NCBI RefSeq assembly: GCF_011751885.2
Contig: NZ_CP061771.1
Coordinates: 2,604,001 to 2,668,000 of the forward strand
Reading direction: 5' to 3'
DNA from: Salinibacterium sp. ZJ450
GTDB taxonomy: Bacteria > Actinomycetota > Actinomycetes > Actinomycetales > Microbacteriaceae
Length of the DNA stretch: 64,000 bases
This document shows, in pieces, positions 1 through 7,631 of this stretch. The notes below the pieces were generated by a model. That model had not been told where the DNA came from, searched no databases, and saw only the letters and a program-made list of their open reading frames with translations. The translations under genes and the position numbers were made by a program. Numbering within the stretch: the first letter of the stretch is position 1; each line of letters opens with the position of its first letter.

Positions 1-9
1 CTGCGGCAT
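1..9 (-). CDS. 5' end of a leftward gene cut by the window edge
   Basis: The minus strand reads ATG CCG CAG into the window edge, preceded by a strong ribosome binding site (AGGAAGG, plus-strand 17-23) at a spacing of 7. A plausible promoter and operator lie upstream at 81-140. Only three codons (Met-Pro-Gln) are visible, so no function can be given. The shared operator suggests membership of the same sugar regulon as the genes at 1.4-4.1 kb; that is inference. Confidence 0.45.
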
Positions 10-80
10 TGCGTCGCCTTCCTAGTGTTCGCGTCATTGGGAACCCTGCCGTGAACAACTCCGGGAAGGCCTTGGCCGCT

Positions 81-109
81 ACTCTAAACAGATCTGTGGC
101 GCGGCGCAA
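81..109 (-). promoter_or_regulatory. Candidate promoter for the leftward edge gene
   Basis: On the minus strand a -35-like TTGCGC (109-104) is followed by exactly 17 bases and a -10-like TAGAGT (86-81). The same TAGAGT hexamer with 17-base spacing occurs upstream of the sugar isomerase gene at 2226. The operator-like repeat at 106-140 overlaps the -35 element, as expected for repression. Confidence 0.45.
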
Positions 110-140
110 CCGATTGCCAAACTGTTTGGCAATCGGTTGC
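106..140. promoter_or_regulatory. Perfect 16-bp inverted repeat made of two LacI-like operator copies
   Basis: The arms 106-121 and 125-140 are perfect reverse complements separated by CTG. Each arm is itself an operator-like word, CAACCGATTGCCAAA, with the quasi-palindromic core CAAYCGRTTG typical of LacI-family sites that have a central CG. The same word recurs at 2310-2326 and, diverged, at 6700-6716. It also lies just downstream of the oxidoreductase gene ending at 161 and could act as a hairpin there, but no T-run follows on the minus strand, so an operator is preferred. Confidence 0.5.
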
Positions 141-160
141 GATTTGTTACCCAAGCGTGG

Positions 161-1345
161 CTAGACGGCGCGCTCGGGGAACTTGCCCTCGTCGCGGATG
201 CGGTCGTTCAGCTCGGCGAGGAACTCGTCCTCGTCGAAGTCGAGCGACACCTCGGCGCCCGTCCAGCTGGACAGGTGGATCGCGTTGGCCAGCCGCACGC
301 CCTTGATGCCGTCGGTGCCGGCGGCGAGCAGCGGGGTGCCGTCGAGGATGTTGGCGGCGAAGTTCGCCAGCACGCCGGAGTGCTGCGCACCCCACACCGA
401 GTCGAACTCGATGGTCTCCTGCGAGTACAGCTCGTCCTTGTCCAGTTGGCCGGTGAACAGCTTCATCACGTCGTCCATGTCCATCTCGGCGCTCAGTTCG
501 CGCTCGGGCTTCGTCAGCCGGCTGACGGTGGCGACCTTGCTGTTCTCGACCACGATCTTGCCCTGGTCGCCGAGGATCTCGAACCGGTCGGTGCCGATCA
601 GGTCGTGCGTCGCCGTGACGAACACCCCGGTGACGCCGTTGCCGTAGTCGGCCAGCACGGTCACCTCGTCTTCCACGGCGATGTCGCGGCGGAACCCGTA
701 GGCGACCTTCGCGTAGACCGACTTCGGCGCTCCGCAGATCCACTGCCAGAGGTCGAGCTGGTGCGGCGCCTGGTTGACGAGCACGCCGCCGCCCTCGCCG
801 CCCCACGTCGCGCGCCACTCGCTCTGGTCGTAGTAGCCCTGCGGCCGCCACCAGTTTGTGATGATCCAGTTCGAGCGCAGGATGTTGCCGATCTCGCCGT
901 TCTCGACGATCTCCTTCAACCGGATGTACAGCGGGTTGTTGCGCTGGTTGAACATGATGCCGAAGCTCAGCTCGGGCTTGGTGGCAGCGAACGCGTTCAG
1001 CTCGGCGACCTGCTTGGTGTACACCCCGGCCGGCTTTTCCACCAGCGCGTGGATGTCGCGGCTCAGGGCCGCGATACCCATCTCCGGGTGCAGGAAATGC
1101 GGCACGGTGGTGATGACCGCGTCAACCGTGCCGCTGTCGAGCAGGGCGACGTAGTCGTCGAAGAACGGCACGTCGGGATACACGGATGCCGCGACATCCG
1201 CCTTCGCCGGATCAATGTCGGCAATCGCGCCGATGACCATGTTCGGCACGAGTCCGTCGGCGATGAACTTGGCGTACATCGAACCCTGGGCGCCGAGGCC
1301 GATGATTCCGAGGCGGACCTGGGCTGTGGGTGCTGCGTCTGTCAT
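161..1345 (-). CDS. Gfo/Idh/MocA-family oxidoreductase
   Basis: Predicted NAD(P)-dependent sugar or inositol dehydrogenase of 394 aa, a normal length for the family. The N-terminal Rossmann fold begins with a GIIGLGAQG dinucleotide-binding motif at about residues 13-21, and the family EKP motif is present (VEKPAGVYTK, around residue 98). The C-terminal alpha/beta domain contains the conserved QAPHQLDLWQW segment. It lies 32 bases downstream of the sugar isomerase gene on the same strand, so the two are probably co-transcribed from the promoter at 2300-2328. The substrate cannot be named; with an isomerase/epimerase partner and a divergent GH3 enzyme, oxidation of a released sugar or cyclitol is the likely role. 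Confidence 0.85.
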   Translation of the reverse strand: MTDAAPTAQVRLGIIGLGAQGSMYAKFIADGLVPNMVIGAIADIDPAKADVAASVYPDVPFFDDYVALLDSGTVDAVITTVPHFLHPEMGIAALSRDIHALVEKPAGVYTKQVAELNAFAATKPELSFGIMFNQRNNPLYIRLKEIVENGEIGNILRSNWIITNWWRPQGYYDQSEWRATWGGEGGGVLVNQAPHQLDLWQWICGAPKSVYAKVAYGFRRDIAVEDEVTVLADYGNGVTGVFVTATHDLIGTDRFEILGDQGKIVVENSKVATVSRLTKPERELSAEMDMDDVMKLFTGQLDKDELYSQETIEFDSVWGAQHSGVLANFAANILDGTPLLAAGTDGIKGVRLANAIHLSSWTGAEVSLDFDEDEFLAELNDRIRDEGKFPERAV

Positions 1346-1377
1346 GAAGCTGGAGTTCCCGTTCTGTTGTGTATCGA

Positions 1378-2226
1378 TTACTTCGTCGTAACGTCGAGGC
1401 GCGCCAGCAGGCCCGCGAAGGCGCGCGCGGCTTCACCGAACGCGGTGGGGCCGGAGAACCCGCCGAGTTCGAACGCGCTGGCCAGGTGCGGCTCGAGCGA
1501 GGCGAACCCGGTGTAGCCGTCGTCGCGCAGCGCGGTGAGCGTCTCGACGAGTTCGCCGTCGCCCTGCCCGGCCGGCACCACCTCGCCGGTTGCCGCCACG
1601 GCATCCTTCACCTGCAGGTAGTCGACGTACGGGCGTAGCATCGCGTAGCCGTCGCTGAACGGGCGAACGCCCACCTGCACGAAGTTGGCGTTGTCCCAGG
1701 CCAGCCGCAGCGCGGGCGAGCCGACGCTCTCGACCAGGTCGAGCAGGCGCTCCGGGATGTCGCCGTAGATGTCCTTCTCGTTCTCGTGCAGCAGCACGAC
1801 GCGCTCTTTCTCGGCCTCGTCGGCGAGCAGGCGCATCCGCAGCATGACGTCATCACGGATGTCGTGGACCGCGACCCCCTCGCCGCGGAAGAACGAGAAC
1901 ACCCGGATGTTCGGGGTCTCGAGCGCGTGCGCGACGCGGATGATGCGGCGCAGCCGCTGCACCTCGAGGTCGGGATCAAGCGCGACGTCGACCTTGCCGA
2001 TCGGCGAGGCGACAGCGGATGCCGTCATCCCCTCGTCCTGCAGCAGGCTCTTCAGCTGCCCCAGCTGGTCGTCGTCGAGGTCCACGACGTTGATGCCCCA
2101 GGCGCTGCGCACCTCGATGTGGCTGGCGCCGAGCGCCTTGAGCACGGCGATCTGGATCCGCGGGTCTGGATCGATCTCGTCACCGAATCCTGAGAGTGTC
2201 CAGGCAACCTGACTTGTCGATACCAC
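1378..2226 (-). CDS. Sugar phosphate isomerase/epimerase (TIM barrel)
   Basis: 282-aa protein of the xylose-isomerase-like TIM-barrel (AP endonuclease 2) superfamily. Typical features are the FGDEIDPD opening, EVRSAWG at the end of an early strand, LLHENEKDIYGD with candidate metal-ligand Glu and Asp, and WDNANFVQVG followed by YLQVKDA. The frame stays open upstream to 2328, but the GTG at 2226 is preferred because GGAAGG lies 10 bases upstream and the longer N-terminus resembles no family member. It is probably the first gene of a two-gene operon with the oxidoreductase and divergent from the GH3 gene, sharing a LacI-like operator. The substrate is unknown. Confidence 0.82.
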   Translation of the reverse strand: MVSTSQVAWTLSGFGDEIDPDPRIQIAVLKALGASHIEVRSAWGINVVDLDDDQLGQLKSLLQDEGMTASAVASPIGKVDVALDPDLEVQRLRRIIRVAHALETPNIRVFSFFRGEGVAVHDIRDDVMLRMRLLADEAEKERVVLLHENEKDIYGDIPERLLDLVESVGSPALRLAWDNANFVQVGVRPFSDGYAMLRPYVDYLQVKDAVAATGEVVPAGQGDGELVETLTALRDDGYTGFASLEPHLASAFELGGFSGPTAFGEAARAFAGLLARLDVTTK

Positions 2227-2299
2227 GGGGATTCCGCCTTCCAAAGTGTTCGCTGCGATGGGGACCCAGACCGTGCGCTGACGGGAGGGCTTGCCGGCA

Positions 2300-2328
2300 A
2301 CTCTAGGCGTTTGGCAATCGGTTGACAA
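2300..2328 (-). promoter_or_regulatory. Candidate promoter of the isomerase-oxidoreductase operon
   Basis: The minus strand has TTGTCA (2328-2323) and TAGAGT (2305-2300) separated by exactly 17 bases. The operator at 2310-2326 fills the spacer and overlaps the -35. The architecture parallels the promoter at 81-109. Confidence 0.5.
2310..2326. promoter_or_regulatory. LacI-like operator in a divergent promoter region
   Basis: TTTGGCAATCGGTTGAC is the inverse of the word in the repeat at 106-140 and contains the quasi-palindrome CAATCGGTTG. It overlaps the minus-strand promoter at 2300-2328. On the plus strand a perfect TTGACA (2322-2327) could be the -35 of the GH3 gene, with a poorly resolved -10 near 2345-2353. 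One bound repressor could therefore control both directions. No LacI-family gene is in the window. Confidence 0.5.
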
Positions 2329-2409
2329 GAATCCCAGTTACCGGTGCGATAGTGGAAACCACGCGTCATCGCGCGCCCTCGCTGCCACCCCAAACACAAG
2401 GACGTCACC

Positions 2410-4146
2410 ATGATCGATCTCACCGCGAGCCCGTTCAACCTCGACGACGAGGGGGTGGCCTGGGTCAGGGACACCATCGATTCCCTCACGCTCGAGGAGA
2501 AGATCGGGCAGCTGTTCATCAACCTGAACACCTCGTTCAGCCCGGAGTACCTCGACCGCATCGTCGGCGAGTACAAGGTCGGCGGCATCCGGTACATGGG
2601 CGCCTCCTCCACCGCCGTCCAGGAGCACATTCGCTACGCGCAGTCGAAAGCGAAGATTCCGCTGCTGGTCGCCTCGAACCCCGAGATGGGCGGCTTCGGC
2701 TCGATCGATGACGGCACCCTGGTCGCTACCCACCTGAGCGCGGGCTCGAACCCCGACAAGTCGATCGCGCGCGACATGGGCCGCGTCGCCGGCCGCGAGA
2801 CCGCAGCGCTCGGCTGCAACTGGGCGTTCGCCCCGATCGTCGACATCCACTACAACTGGCGCAACACGGTGATCAGCACCCGCTCGTTCGGCAACACCCC
2901 CGAGATCGTGATCGAGCGGGCCAAGGAGTACTTCGACGGGCTGAGCGAGTCCAACTCGGTCGCCGCGATGAAGCACTTCCCCGGCGACGGCATCGACGAG
3001 CGCGACCAGCACGTGGTCACCACCTACAACACGCTCGGCTACGACGAGTGGACCGACACCTTCGGCCGGGTCTACCGAGAGCTGATCGAGCACGGTGTGC
3101 AGTCGATCATGATCGGCCACATCGGCGCCCCCGAGCTGTCCCGGCACTTCCGGCCGGGAATGACCGACGCCGAGGTGATGCCCGCCACGCTCGCTCCCGA
3201 GCTGCTGCAGGACCTGCTGCGCGACGAGCTCGGCTTCAACGGCCTGATCCTCACCGACGCGTCGATGATGGTGGGCATGACCCAGGCGATGCGGCGCCGC
3301 GACGCGGTGCCGGCCTCGATCGCCGCCGGCTGCGACATGTTCCTGTTCTTCCGCGACCCGGAAGAGGACGTGCGGTACATGCTCGACGGCTACCGCGCCG
3401 GCGTGATCACCGAGCAGCGCCTGCAGGAGGCGCTTGAGCGCATCCTCGGCCTCAAGGCGACGCTCGGCCTGCACAAGACCCCGCGCGAGCAGCTGGTTCC
3501 GGGCCCGGAGGCGCTGTCGGTGATCGGCAGCGCCGAGCACCACGCCATCGCCGCCGACATCGCCGACAAGACGGTCACCCTGGTGAAGGACACCGAGGGC
3601 AACCTGCCGCTCGACCCGGCCAAGCACCGCCGCATCCGCCTGTATGGCGTGTCTGGCCAGGCCGACTTCACCGGCGTCGACCCCAGCGGCTACCTCGACA
3701 TCGCCAAGGAAGAACTCGAGGCGGTCGGCTTCGAGGTGCACGTGTTCAAGAACGCCCTGCAGCGCGCCGCCGAGGGCGAGGAGCACGTCTACTTCCACAC
3801 CGTGATGGGCGAGGAGGCGAACGAGCAGTACCACGAGCAGTACGACGCGGCGATCGTTTTCGCGAACGTCGCGGGATTCGCCCAGGAGGCGAGCATCCGG
3901 ATCAAGTGGTCGACGCCGATGGCCGCGGAGATCCCCTGGTACGTCACCGAGGTGCCGACCGTGTTCGTGTCGTTGTTCCAGCCGAACCACCTGATCGACG
4001 TTCCGATGGTGAAAACGATGATCCACGCGCACGCGCCCAGCCGCGAGGCGATCCACGCCGCGGTGCAGAAGATCACCGGCAAGTCGGAGTTCCAGGGCAC
4101 GTTCAACGACAACGTGTGGTGCGACACGTTCGGTACCCGCCTCTAG
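2410..4146 (+). CDS. Glycoside hydrolase family 3 N-terminal domain protein
   Basis: 578-aa predicted beta-glycosidase or beta-N-acetylhexosaminidase-like enzyme. The (beta/alpha)8 domain covers about residues 20-350 and has the GH3/NagZ-type KHFPGDG motif (K188-H189) followed by DERDQH, where NagZ enzymes have the His/Asp general acid-base loop. TDASM carries the predicted nucleophile Asp283. The remaining roughly 220 residues resemble the second GH3 domain (a flavodoxin-like segment with SGQADFTGVD and VAGFAQEA). There is no signal peptide, so it probably acts in the cytoplasm on imported oligosaccharides. Divergent from the isomerase-oxidoreductase operon and apparently under the same operator. 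Confidence 0.85.
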   Translation: MIDLTASPFNLDDEGVAWVRDTIDSLTLEEKIGQLFINLNTSFSPEYLDRIVGEYKVGGIRYMGASSTAVQEHIRYAQSKAKIPLLVASNPEMGGFGSIDDGTLVATHLSAGSNPDKSIARDMGRVAGRETAALGCNWAFAPIVDIHYNWRNTVISTRSFGNTPEIVIERAKEYFDGLSESNSVAAMKHFPGDGIDERDQHVVTTYNTLGYDEWTDTFGRVYRELIEHGVQSIMIGHIGAPELSRHFRPGMTDAEVMPATLAPELLQDLLRDELGFNGLILTDASMMVGMTQAMRRRDAVPASIAAGCDMFLFFRDPEEDVRYMLDGYRAGVITEQRLQEALERILGLKATLGLHKTPREQLVPGPEALSVIGSAEHHAIAADIADKTVTLVKDTEGNLPLDPAKHRRIRLYGVSGQADFTGVDPSGYLDIAKEELEAVGFEVHVFKNALQRAAEGEEHVYFHTVMGEEANEQYHEQYDAAIVFANVAGFAQEASIRIKWSTPMAAEIPWYVTEVPTVFVSLFQPNHLIDVPMVKTMIHAHAPSREAIHAAVQKITGKSEFQGTFNDNVWCDTFGTRL

Positions 4147-4187
4147 TCCCCCTTTCGTAGGACAAGAGGTGGTAGTAACGTCAGCTC

Positions 4188-4907
4188 ATGGCGGCAAGCC
4201 TGCATCAGCGTGTTGTCGACGAAGTGGGTCGCCCGATCGTCGACGGCACGACTGTGCCGGGCACGGTGATGCTGGCCGACGAGATCGAGCGACACCTCGG
4301 TGTCAGCCGTTCCGTGGTTCGCGAAGCGGTGCGTGTGCTGCAGTCGATGGGCCTCGTGGCATCCATCAAGCACATCGGTATCAGGGTGCAGCCGTCGAAC
4401 CGCTGGAACTTCTACCACCCTCAGGTCATTCGCTGGCGACTCGAGGGTGTGGGGCGCGGCGGGCAGTTGCGCGCCATCGTCGAGGTGGGCAGCGCGTTGG
4501 AGCCGATGGCGGCAGAATTGGCGGCACGATACGGGTCGCCAGAGATGGCAGACGAGCTCGTGCGAATCGCCGAGCAGATGAGGTCGCTGAATGAAACGGC
4601 CGACCCCGCCGAGTATCTCGAGCTGGACACGCGCTACCACCGGCTGGTGCTGCACGCCTCGGGCAACGAGATGTTCGCGATGCTCGACGAGGCCATCGCC
4701 ATCGTGCTGCTCGATCCCGCCGCGCTCTCCCTCGTGCCGAAACTCCAGGGCACTGACGAGGTGGTCAACTGGCATCTCCAGGCCGCGAGGGCCATCCGCG
4801 GCCGCAACCCGGTCACGGCCCGCCGGTCGATGGAACACATCATACGGCGGGCCTTCGCCGAACTCGAAGAGGTGTGGGGCGACGCCCCCCGCCAGTTCTT
4901 CCCCTGA
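4188..4907 (+). CDS. FadR-subfamily GntR transcriptional regulator
   Basis: 239-aa regulator. The N-terminal winged helix-turn-helix (about residues 1-70) contains SRSVVREAVRVLQSMGLV, the characteristic GntR recognition region. The C-terminal FCD all-helical ligand domain has DTRYHRLVLHASGN and a later NWHLQAARAI, supplying the Asp and His residues that bind metal in FCD proteins. It sits 41 bases after the GH3 gene and 129 bases before the 6-phosphogluconate dehydrogenase gene. Its size and position match gluconate-responsive repressors often found beside gnd, so control of gluconate or pentose-phosphate genes is likely. Ligand inferred from context only. Confidence 0.85.
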   Translation: MAASLHQRVVDEVGRPIVDGTTVPGTVMLADEIERHLGVSRSVVREAVRVLQSMGLVASIKHIGIRVQPSNRWNFYHPQVIRWRLEGVGRGGQLRAIVEVGSALEPMAAELAARYGSPEMADELVRIAEQMRSLNETADPAEYLELDTRYHRLVLHASGNEMFAMLDEAIAIVLLDPAALSLVPKLQGTDEVVNWHLQAARAIRGRNPVTARRSMEHIIRRAFAELEEVWGDAPRQFFP

Positions 4908-4947
4908 ACCCCTGGGTGGTCCCGGCTCAGGCTGAGGCCTGAGGCCT

Positions 4948-4973
4948 GAGGCGGCGCCCCACGGTGCCGCCTC
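4948..4973 (+). terminator. Hairpin after the FadR-type regulator gene
   Basis: An 8-bp stem (GAGGCGGC / GCCGCCTC) with a 10-base loop lies 40 bases after the stop codon. It is preceded by a short tandem repeat of TGAGGCC (4933-4952). No T-run follows, so termination is plausible but unproven. Confidence 0.4.
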
Positions 4974-5036
4974 GGTCATCCATGCGGAACGACTACCCTG
5001 AAACGGTCTGACGACCACGAACCACAAGGAGCAAAT

Positions 5037-6497
5037 GTGTCCGAATCCGGCGCAGCACAGGCGAACATCGGCGTAGTAGGACTGGCGGTGATGGGCAGCA
5101 ACCTGGCCCGCAACCTCGCCAGCCGCGAGGGCAACACGGTTGCGGTCTACAACCGCACCTGGGAGCGCACCGACACCCTCATCACCGAGCACCCCGAGGC
5201 GGGGTTCGTGCCCTCGAAGACGATCGGGGAGTTCGCCGCGTCGCTGGCGAAGCCCCGCACCGCGATCATCATGGTGCAGGCGGGCCGCGGAACGGATGCC
5301 GTGATCGACCAGCTGGTCGAGGCGTTCGAGCCCGGCGACATCATCGTCGACGGCGGCAACGCGCTGTTCACCGACACCATCCGTCGGGAGAAGGCGGTTC
5401 GCGAGACCGGCATCAACTTCGTCGGCGCCGGCATCTCCGGTGGCGAAGAGGGCGCGCTGAACGGCCCGTCGATCATGCCTGGCGGCTCTAAGGAGGCCTG
5501 GCAAACGCTCGGTCCGATCCTCAAGTCGATCGCCGCGATCGCCGAGGGCGAGCCATGCGTGACCCACGTCGGCACCGACGGCGCAGGACACTTCGTGAAG
5601 ATGGTGCACAACGGCATCGAGTACGCCGACATGCAGCTCATTGCCGAGGCCTATGACCTCATCCGCCGCGGCACCGGCAAGTCCCCGGCCGAGATCGCGG
5701 ACGTCTTCGCCGAGTGGAACAAGGGCGAGCTCGAGAGCTACCTGATCGAGATCACCGCCGAGGTGCTGCGCCAGGTCGACGCCGAGACCGGCAAGCCGCT
5801 CGTCGACGTCATCCTCGACCAGGCCGGCGCCAAGGGCACCGGCGCCTGGACCGTGCAGACCGCACTCGACCTGGGCGTGCCCGTCTCGGGCATCGCCGAG
5901 GCCGTGTTCGCCCGCTCGCTGTCGTCGAAGCCCGCTCAGCGCGCCGCGGCAGCCGAGCTGCCCGGCCCGGACACCGAGTTCACCGTCGAGGACACTGAGG
6001 CGTTCATCGAAGACGTGCGCCAGGCGCTGTACGCGTCGAAGATCATCGCGTACTCGCAGGGCTTCGACGAGATCGTCGCCGGCGCCGAGCAGTACGGCTG
6101 GGACATCAAGAAGGGCGACATCGCCTCGATCTGGCGCGGTGGCTGCATCATCCGCGCGCAGTTCCTGAACCGGATCACCGAGGCCTACGCCGCGGAGCCG
6201 GGACTGGTGGCCCTCGTGACCGCGCCGTACTTCCGCGACGCGGTGACCACGGCGCAGGCTGCCTGGCGTCGGGTGGTCATCGCGGCCGCTGAGGCGGGCA
6301 TCCCCTCGCCGGCGTTCTCGTCGTCGCTCGCCTACTACGACGGCCTGCGCGCCGACCGGCTGCCGGCATCGGTGATCCAGGGCCAGCGCGACTTCTTCGG
6401 CGCGCACACCTACAAGCGCGTCGACAAGGAAGGCACCTTCCACACCCTGTGGTCGGGCGACCGCACCGAGATCGAGTCGGCGGGGTCGTCGCACTAG
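5037..6497 (+). CDS. gnd: 6-phosphogluconate dehydrogenase, decarboxylating
   Basis: 486 aa, the full length of the long bacterial enzyme. It converts 6-phosphogluconate to ribulose 5-phosphate with reduction of NADP+ and loss of CO2, in the oxidative pentose phosphate pathway. The N-terminal Rossmann domain has GVVGLAVMGSNLARN and YNRTWERTD. The active-site region includes GAGISGGEEGALNGPSIMPGG and HFVKMVHNGIEY, with the catalytic Lys and substrate-binding His-Asn. The C-terminus has the usual RAQFLNRI and GQRDFFGAHTYKRVD. GTG start with AAGGAG five bases upstream. Downstream of a FadR-type regulator and followed by a strong hairpin, so probably its own transcript. Confidence 0.95.
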   Translation: MSESGAAQANIGVVGLAVMGSNLARNLASREGNTVAVYNRTWERTDTLITEHPEAGFVPSKTIGEFAASLAKPRTAIIMVQAGRGTDAVIDQLVEAFEPGDIIVDGGNALFTDTIRREKAVRETGINFVGAGISGGEEGALNGPSIMPGGSKEAWQTLGPILKSIAAIAEGEPCVTHVGTDGAGHFVKMVHNGIEYADMQLIAEAYDLIRRGTGKSPAEIADVFAEWNKGELESYLIEITAEVLRQVDAETGKPLVDVILDQAGAKGTGAWTVQTALDLGVPVSGIAEAVFARSLSSKPAQRAAAAELPGPDTEFTVEDTEAFIEDVRQALYASKIIAYSQGFDEIVAGAEQYGWDIKKGDIASIWRGGCIIRAQFLNRITEAYAAEPGLVALVTAPYFRDAVTTAQAAWRRVVIAAAEAGIPSPAFSSSLAYYDGLRADRLPASVIQGQRDFFGAHTYKRVDKEGTFHTLWSGDRTEIESAGSSH

Positions 6498-6526
6498 TTC
6501 GCTGCGGCCGATTGGCCGCGTGAGTC

Positions 6527-6592
6527 GAGCGCCGTGAAAACCTACGAGCGCCGCTGCTATTGCAGCGGCGCTCGTTCGTTTCCGCGGCGCTC
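6527..6592. repeat. 66-bp palindromic element, copy 1, including the gnd terminator
   Basis: Outer arms 6527-6541 and 6578-6592 match as reverse complements at 13 of 15 positions. A perfect 13-bp stem with loop TATT sits inside (6545-6574) and is followed by TTCGTTT, making a good rho-independent terminator for gnd. The element has the same length and nearly the same outer arms as the one at 45937-46002, so the two appear to be one family. Confidence 0.6.
6545..6581 (+). terminator. Rho-independent terminator of gnd
   Basis: A perfect 13-bp stem (CGAGCGCCGCTGC and complement), a 4-base loop and a T-rich tail (TTCGTTT) lie 48 bases after the gnd stop codon. Confidence 0.75.
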
Positions 6593-6685
6593 GCCCGGGT
6601 TGGGGGCCCTGCTCGCCCGGATGGGAACCCTGGTCGTGCGGCGGCAGCCACGGGCAGGTTGGCCTTCCGCGACATCCGTGAAAGA

Positions 6686-6716
6686 CTGACAACGATCTCG
6701 GCAACCGGTTTCCAAA
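6686..6716 (+). promoter_or_regulatory. Candidate promoter and third LacI-like operator
   Basis: GGCAACCGGTTTCCAAA (6700-6716) matches the operator at 2310-2326 (inverse strand) at 14 of 17 positions and contains the central palindrome AACCGGTT. A -35-like CTGACA (6686-6691) lies just upstream; the -10 is not clear. It precedes the isomerase gene at 6749 by 32 bases, suggesting co-regulation with the genes at 1.4-4.1 kb. Confidence 0.4.
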
Positions 6717-6748
6717 GTGGGGAACCTGATCCAACGGAGGAACCAAGC

Positions 6749-7609
6749 GTGGCAAAAATCGGCGTACAGGCAATGATGCTCAAGGACAGTTTCGCGGAGG
6801 TCGGGGCGTTCGAGACGCTGCGCCGGGTCAGCGAGATCGGGTACCACGCCGTCGAAGTGTCACAGATTCCGATGACGCCAGAGAACGTCGCGCAACTGGA
6901 CCGTGCCCGCACCGAACTGGGCATGGAGATCGGCGCCCTGTCGGCCGCGTTGAACAAGCGTCCCGGTGCCCCGAACGATTCGCTCACCGACGACTTCGAC
7001 AAGATCGTCGACGACGCCACGACGCTGCACTCGTCGATGCTGCGGATCGGGATGCTGCCGTTCGACGCGATGGCGTCGCTCGACAAGGTGATCCAGTTCG
7101 CCGAGCAGAGCAACGAGATCGCCGGGCGGCTGCAGGAGCACGGCATCAGCCTGTTCTACCACAACCACCACATCGAGTTCGTGAAGTACGACGGACGCTA
7201 CCTGCTCGACATTATTGCCGAGCGCGCTCCGCTGATGGGCATCGAACTCGACGTGCACTGGGTGCAGCGCGGCGGCCTCGACCCGGTGAGAACGCTGCAA
7301 AAGTACAGCGACCGGGTCGCCATGGTGCACCTGAAGGACTACCGGATCGGGCAGATGCCCACCGAGGCGCTGGACTCACTGGCCAAGGGCGACTTCGCCG
7401 CGTTCATGACCGCGTTCACCGGCGTGGTGCAGTTCGCGGAGGTCGGCGAGGGCAACCTCGACTTCACCGCGATCATCGAGCAGAGCCTCGCCAGCGACGC
7501 GAAGTACCTGCTGGTCGAGCAGGACGACCTGTACGGCCGCACCGTCTGGCAGGCGCTGCAAACCTCGTACGACAACCTGGTGGCGCTGGGCTACAAGCAC
7601 CTGTTCTAG
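6749..7609 (+). CDS. Sugar phosphate isomerase/epimerase, inosose dehydratase-like (TIM barrel)
   Basis: 286-aa TIM-barrel protein of the same superfamily as the product of 1378-2226 but only distantly similar. Recognisable segments are YHAVEVSQIPM, LFYHNHHIEFVKYDG, GIELDVHWVQRGG and MVHLKDYRIG, which provide the His, Glu and Asp residues that bind the divalent metal in this family. The frame is open back to 6560, but the GTG at 6749 has GGAGG eight bases upstream and begins exactly at the conserved VAKIGVQ strand. Its promoter carries the LacI-like operator, so it probably joins the same sugar or inositol pathway. Substrate unknown. Confidence 0.82.
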   Translation: MAKIGVQAMMLKDSFAEVGAFETLRRVSEIGYHAVEVSQIPMTPENVAQLDRARTELGMEIGALSAALNKRPGAPNDSLTDDFDKIVDDATTLHSSMLRIGMLPFDAMASLDKVIQFAEQSNEIAGRLQEHGISLFYHNHHIEFVKYDGRYLLDIIAERAPLMGIELDVHWVQRGGLDPVRTLQKYSDRVAMVHLKDYRIGQMPTEALDSLAKGDFAAFMTAFTGVVQFAEVGEGNLDFTAIIEQSLASDAKYLLVEQDDLYGRTVWQALQTSYDNLVALGYKHLF

Positions 7610-7631
7610 GCGGTCGCGAGCGCCGCAGCGG

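Noticed and set aside
106-140. Transcription terminator of the oxidoreductase gene
   Set aside because: The hairpin is perfect but no T-run follows on the minus strand, and both arms recur as single sites in other promoters, which favours an operator pair.
137-1516. Long open frame antisense to the oxidoreductase gene
   Set aside because: It mirrors a well-supported gene; high-GC DNA keeps antisense frames open and the product is Arg/Val/Leu-rich with no domain.
4933-4952. CRISPR-like or satellite repeat of TGAGGCC
   Set aside because: Only three 7-base units with no spacers; simple tandem duplication.
4143-6773. 876-codon minus-strand open frame across the regulator and gnd
   Set aside because: Antisense to two recognisable genes; its product has no motifs and extreme composition.
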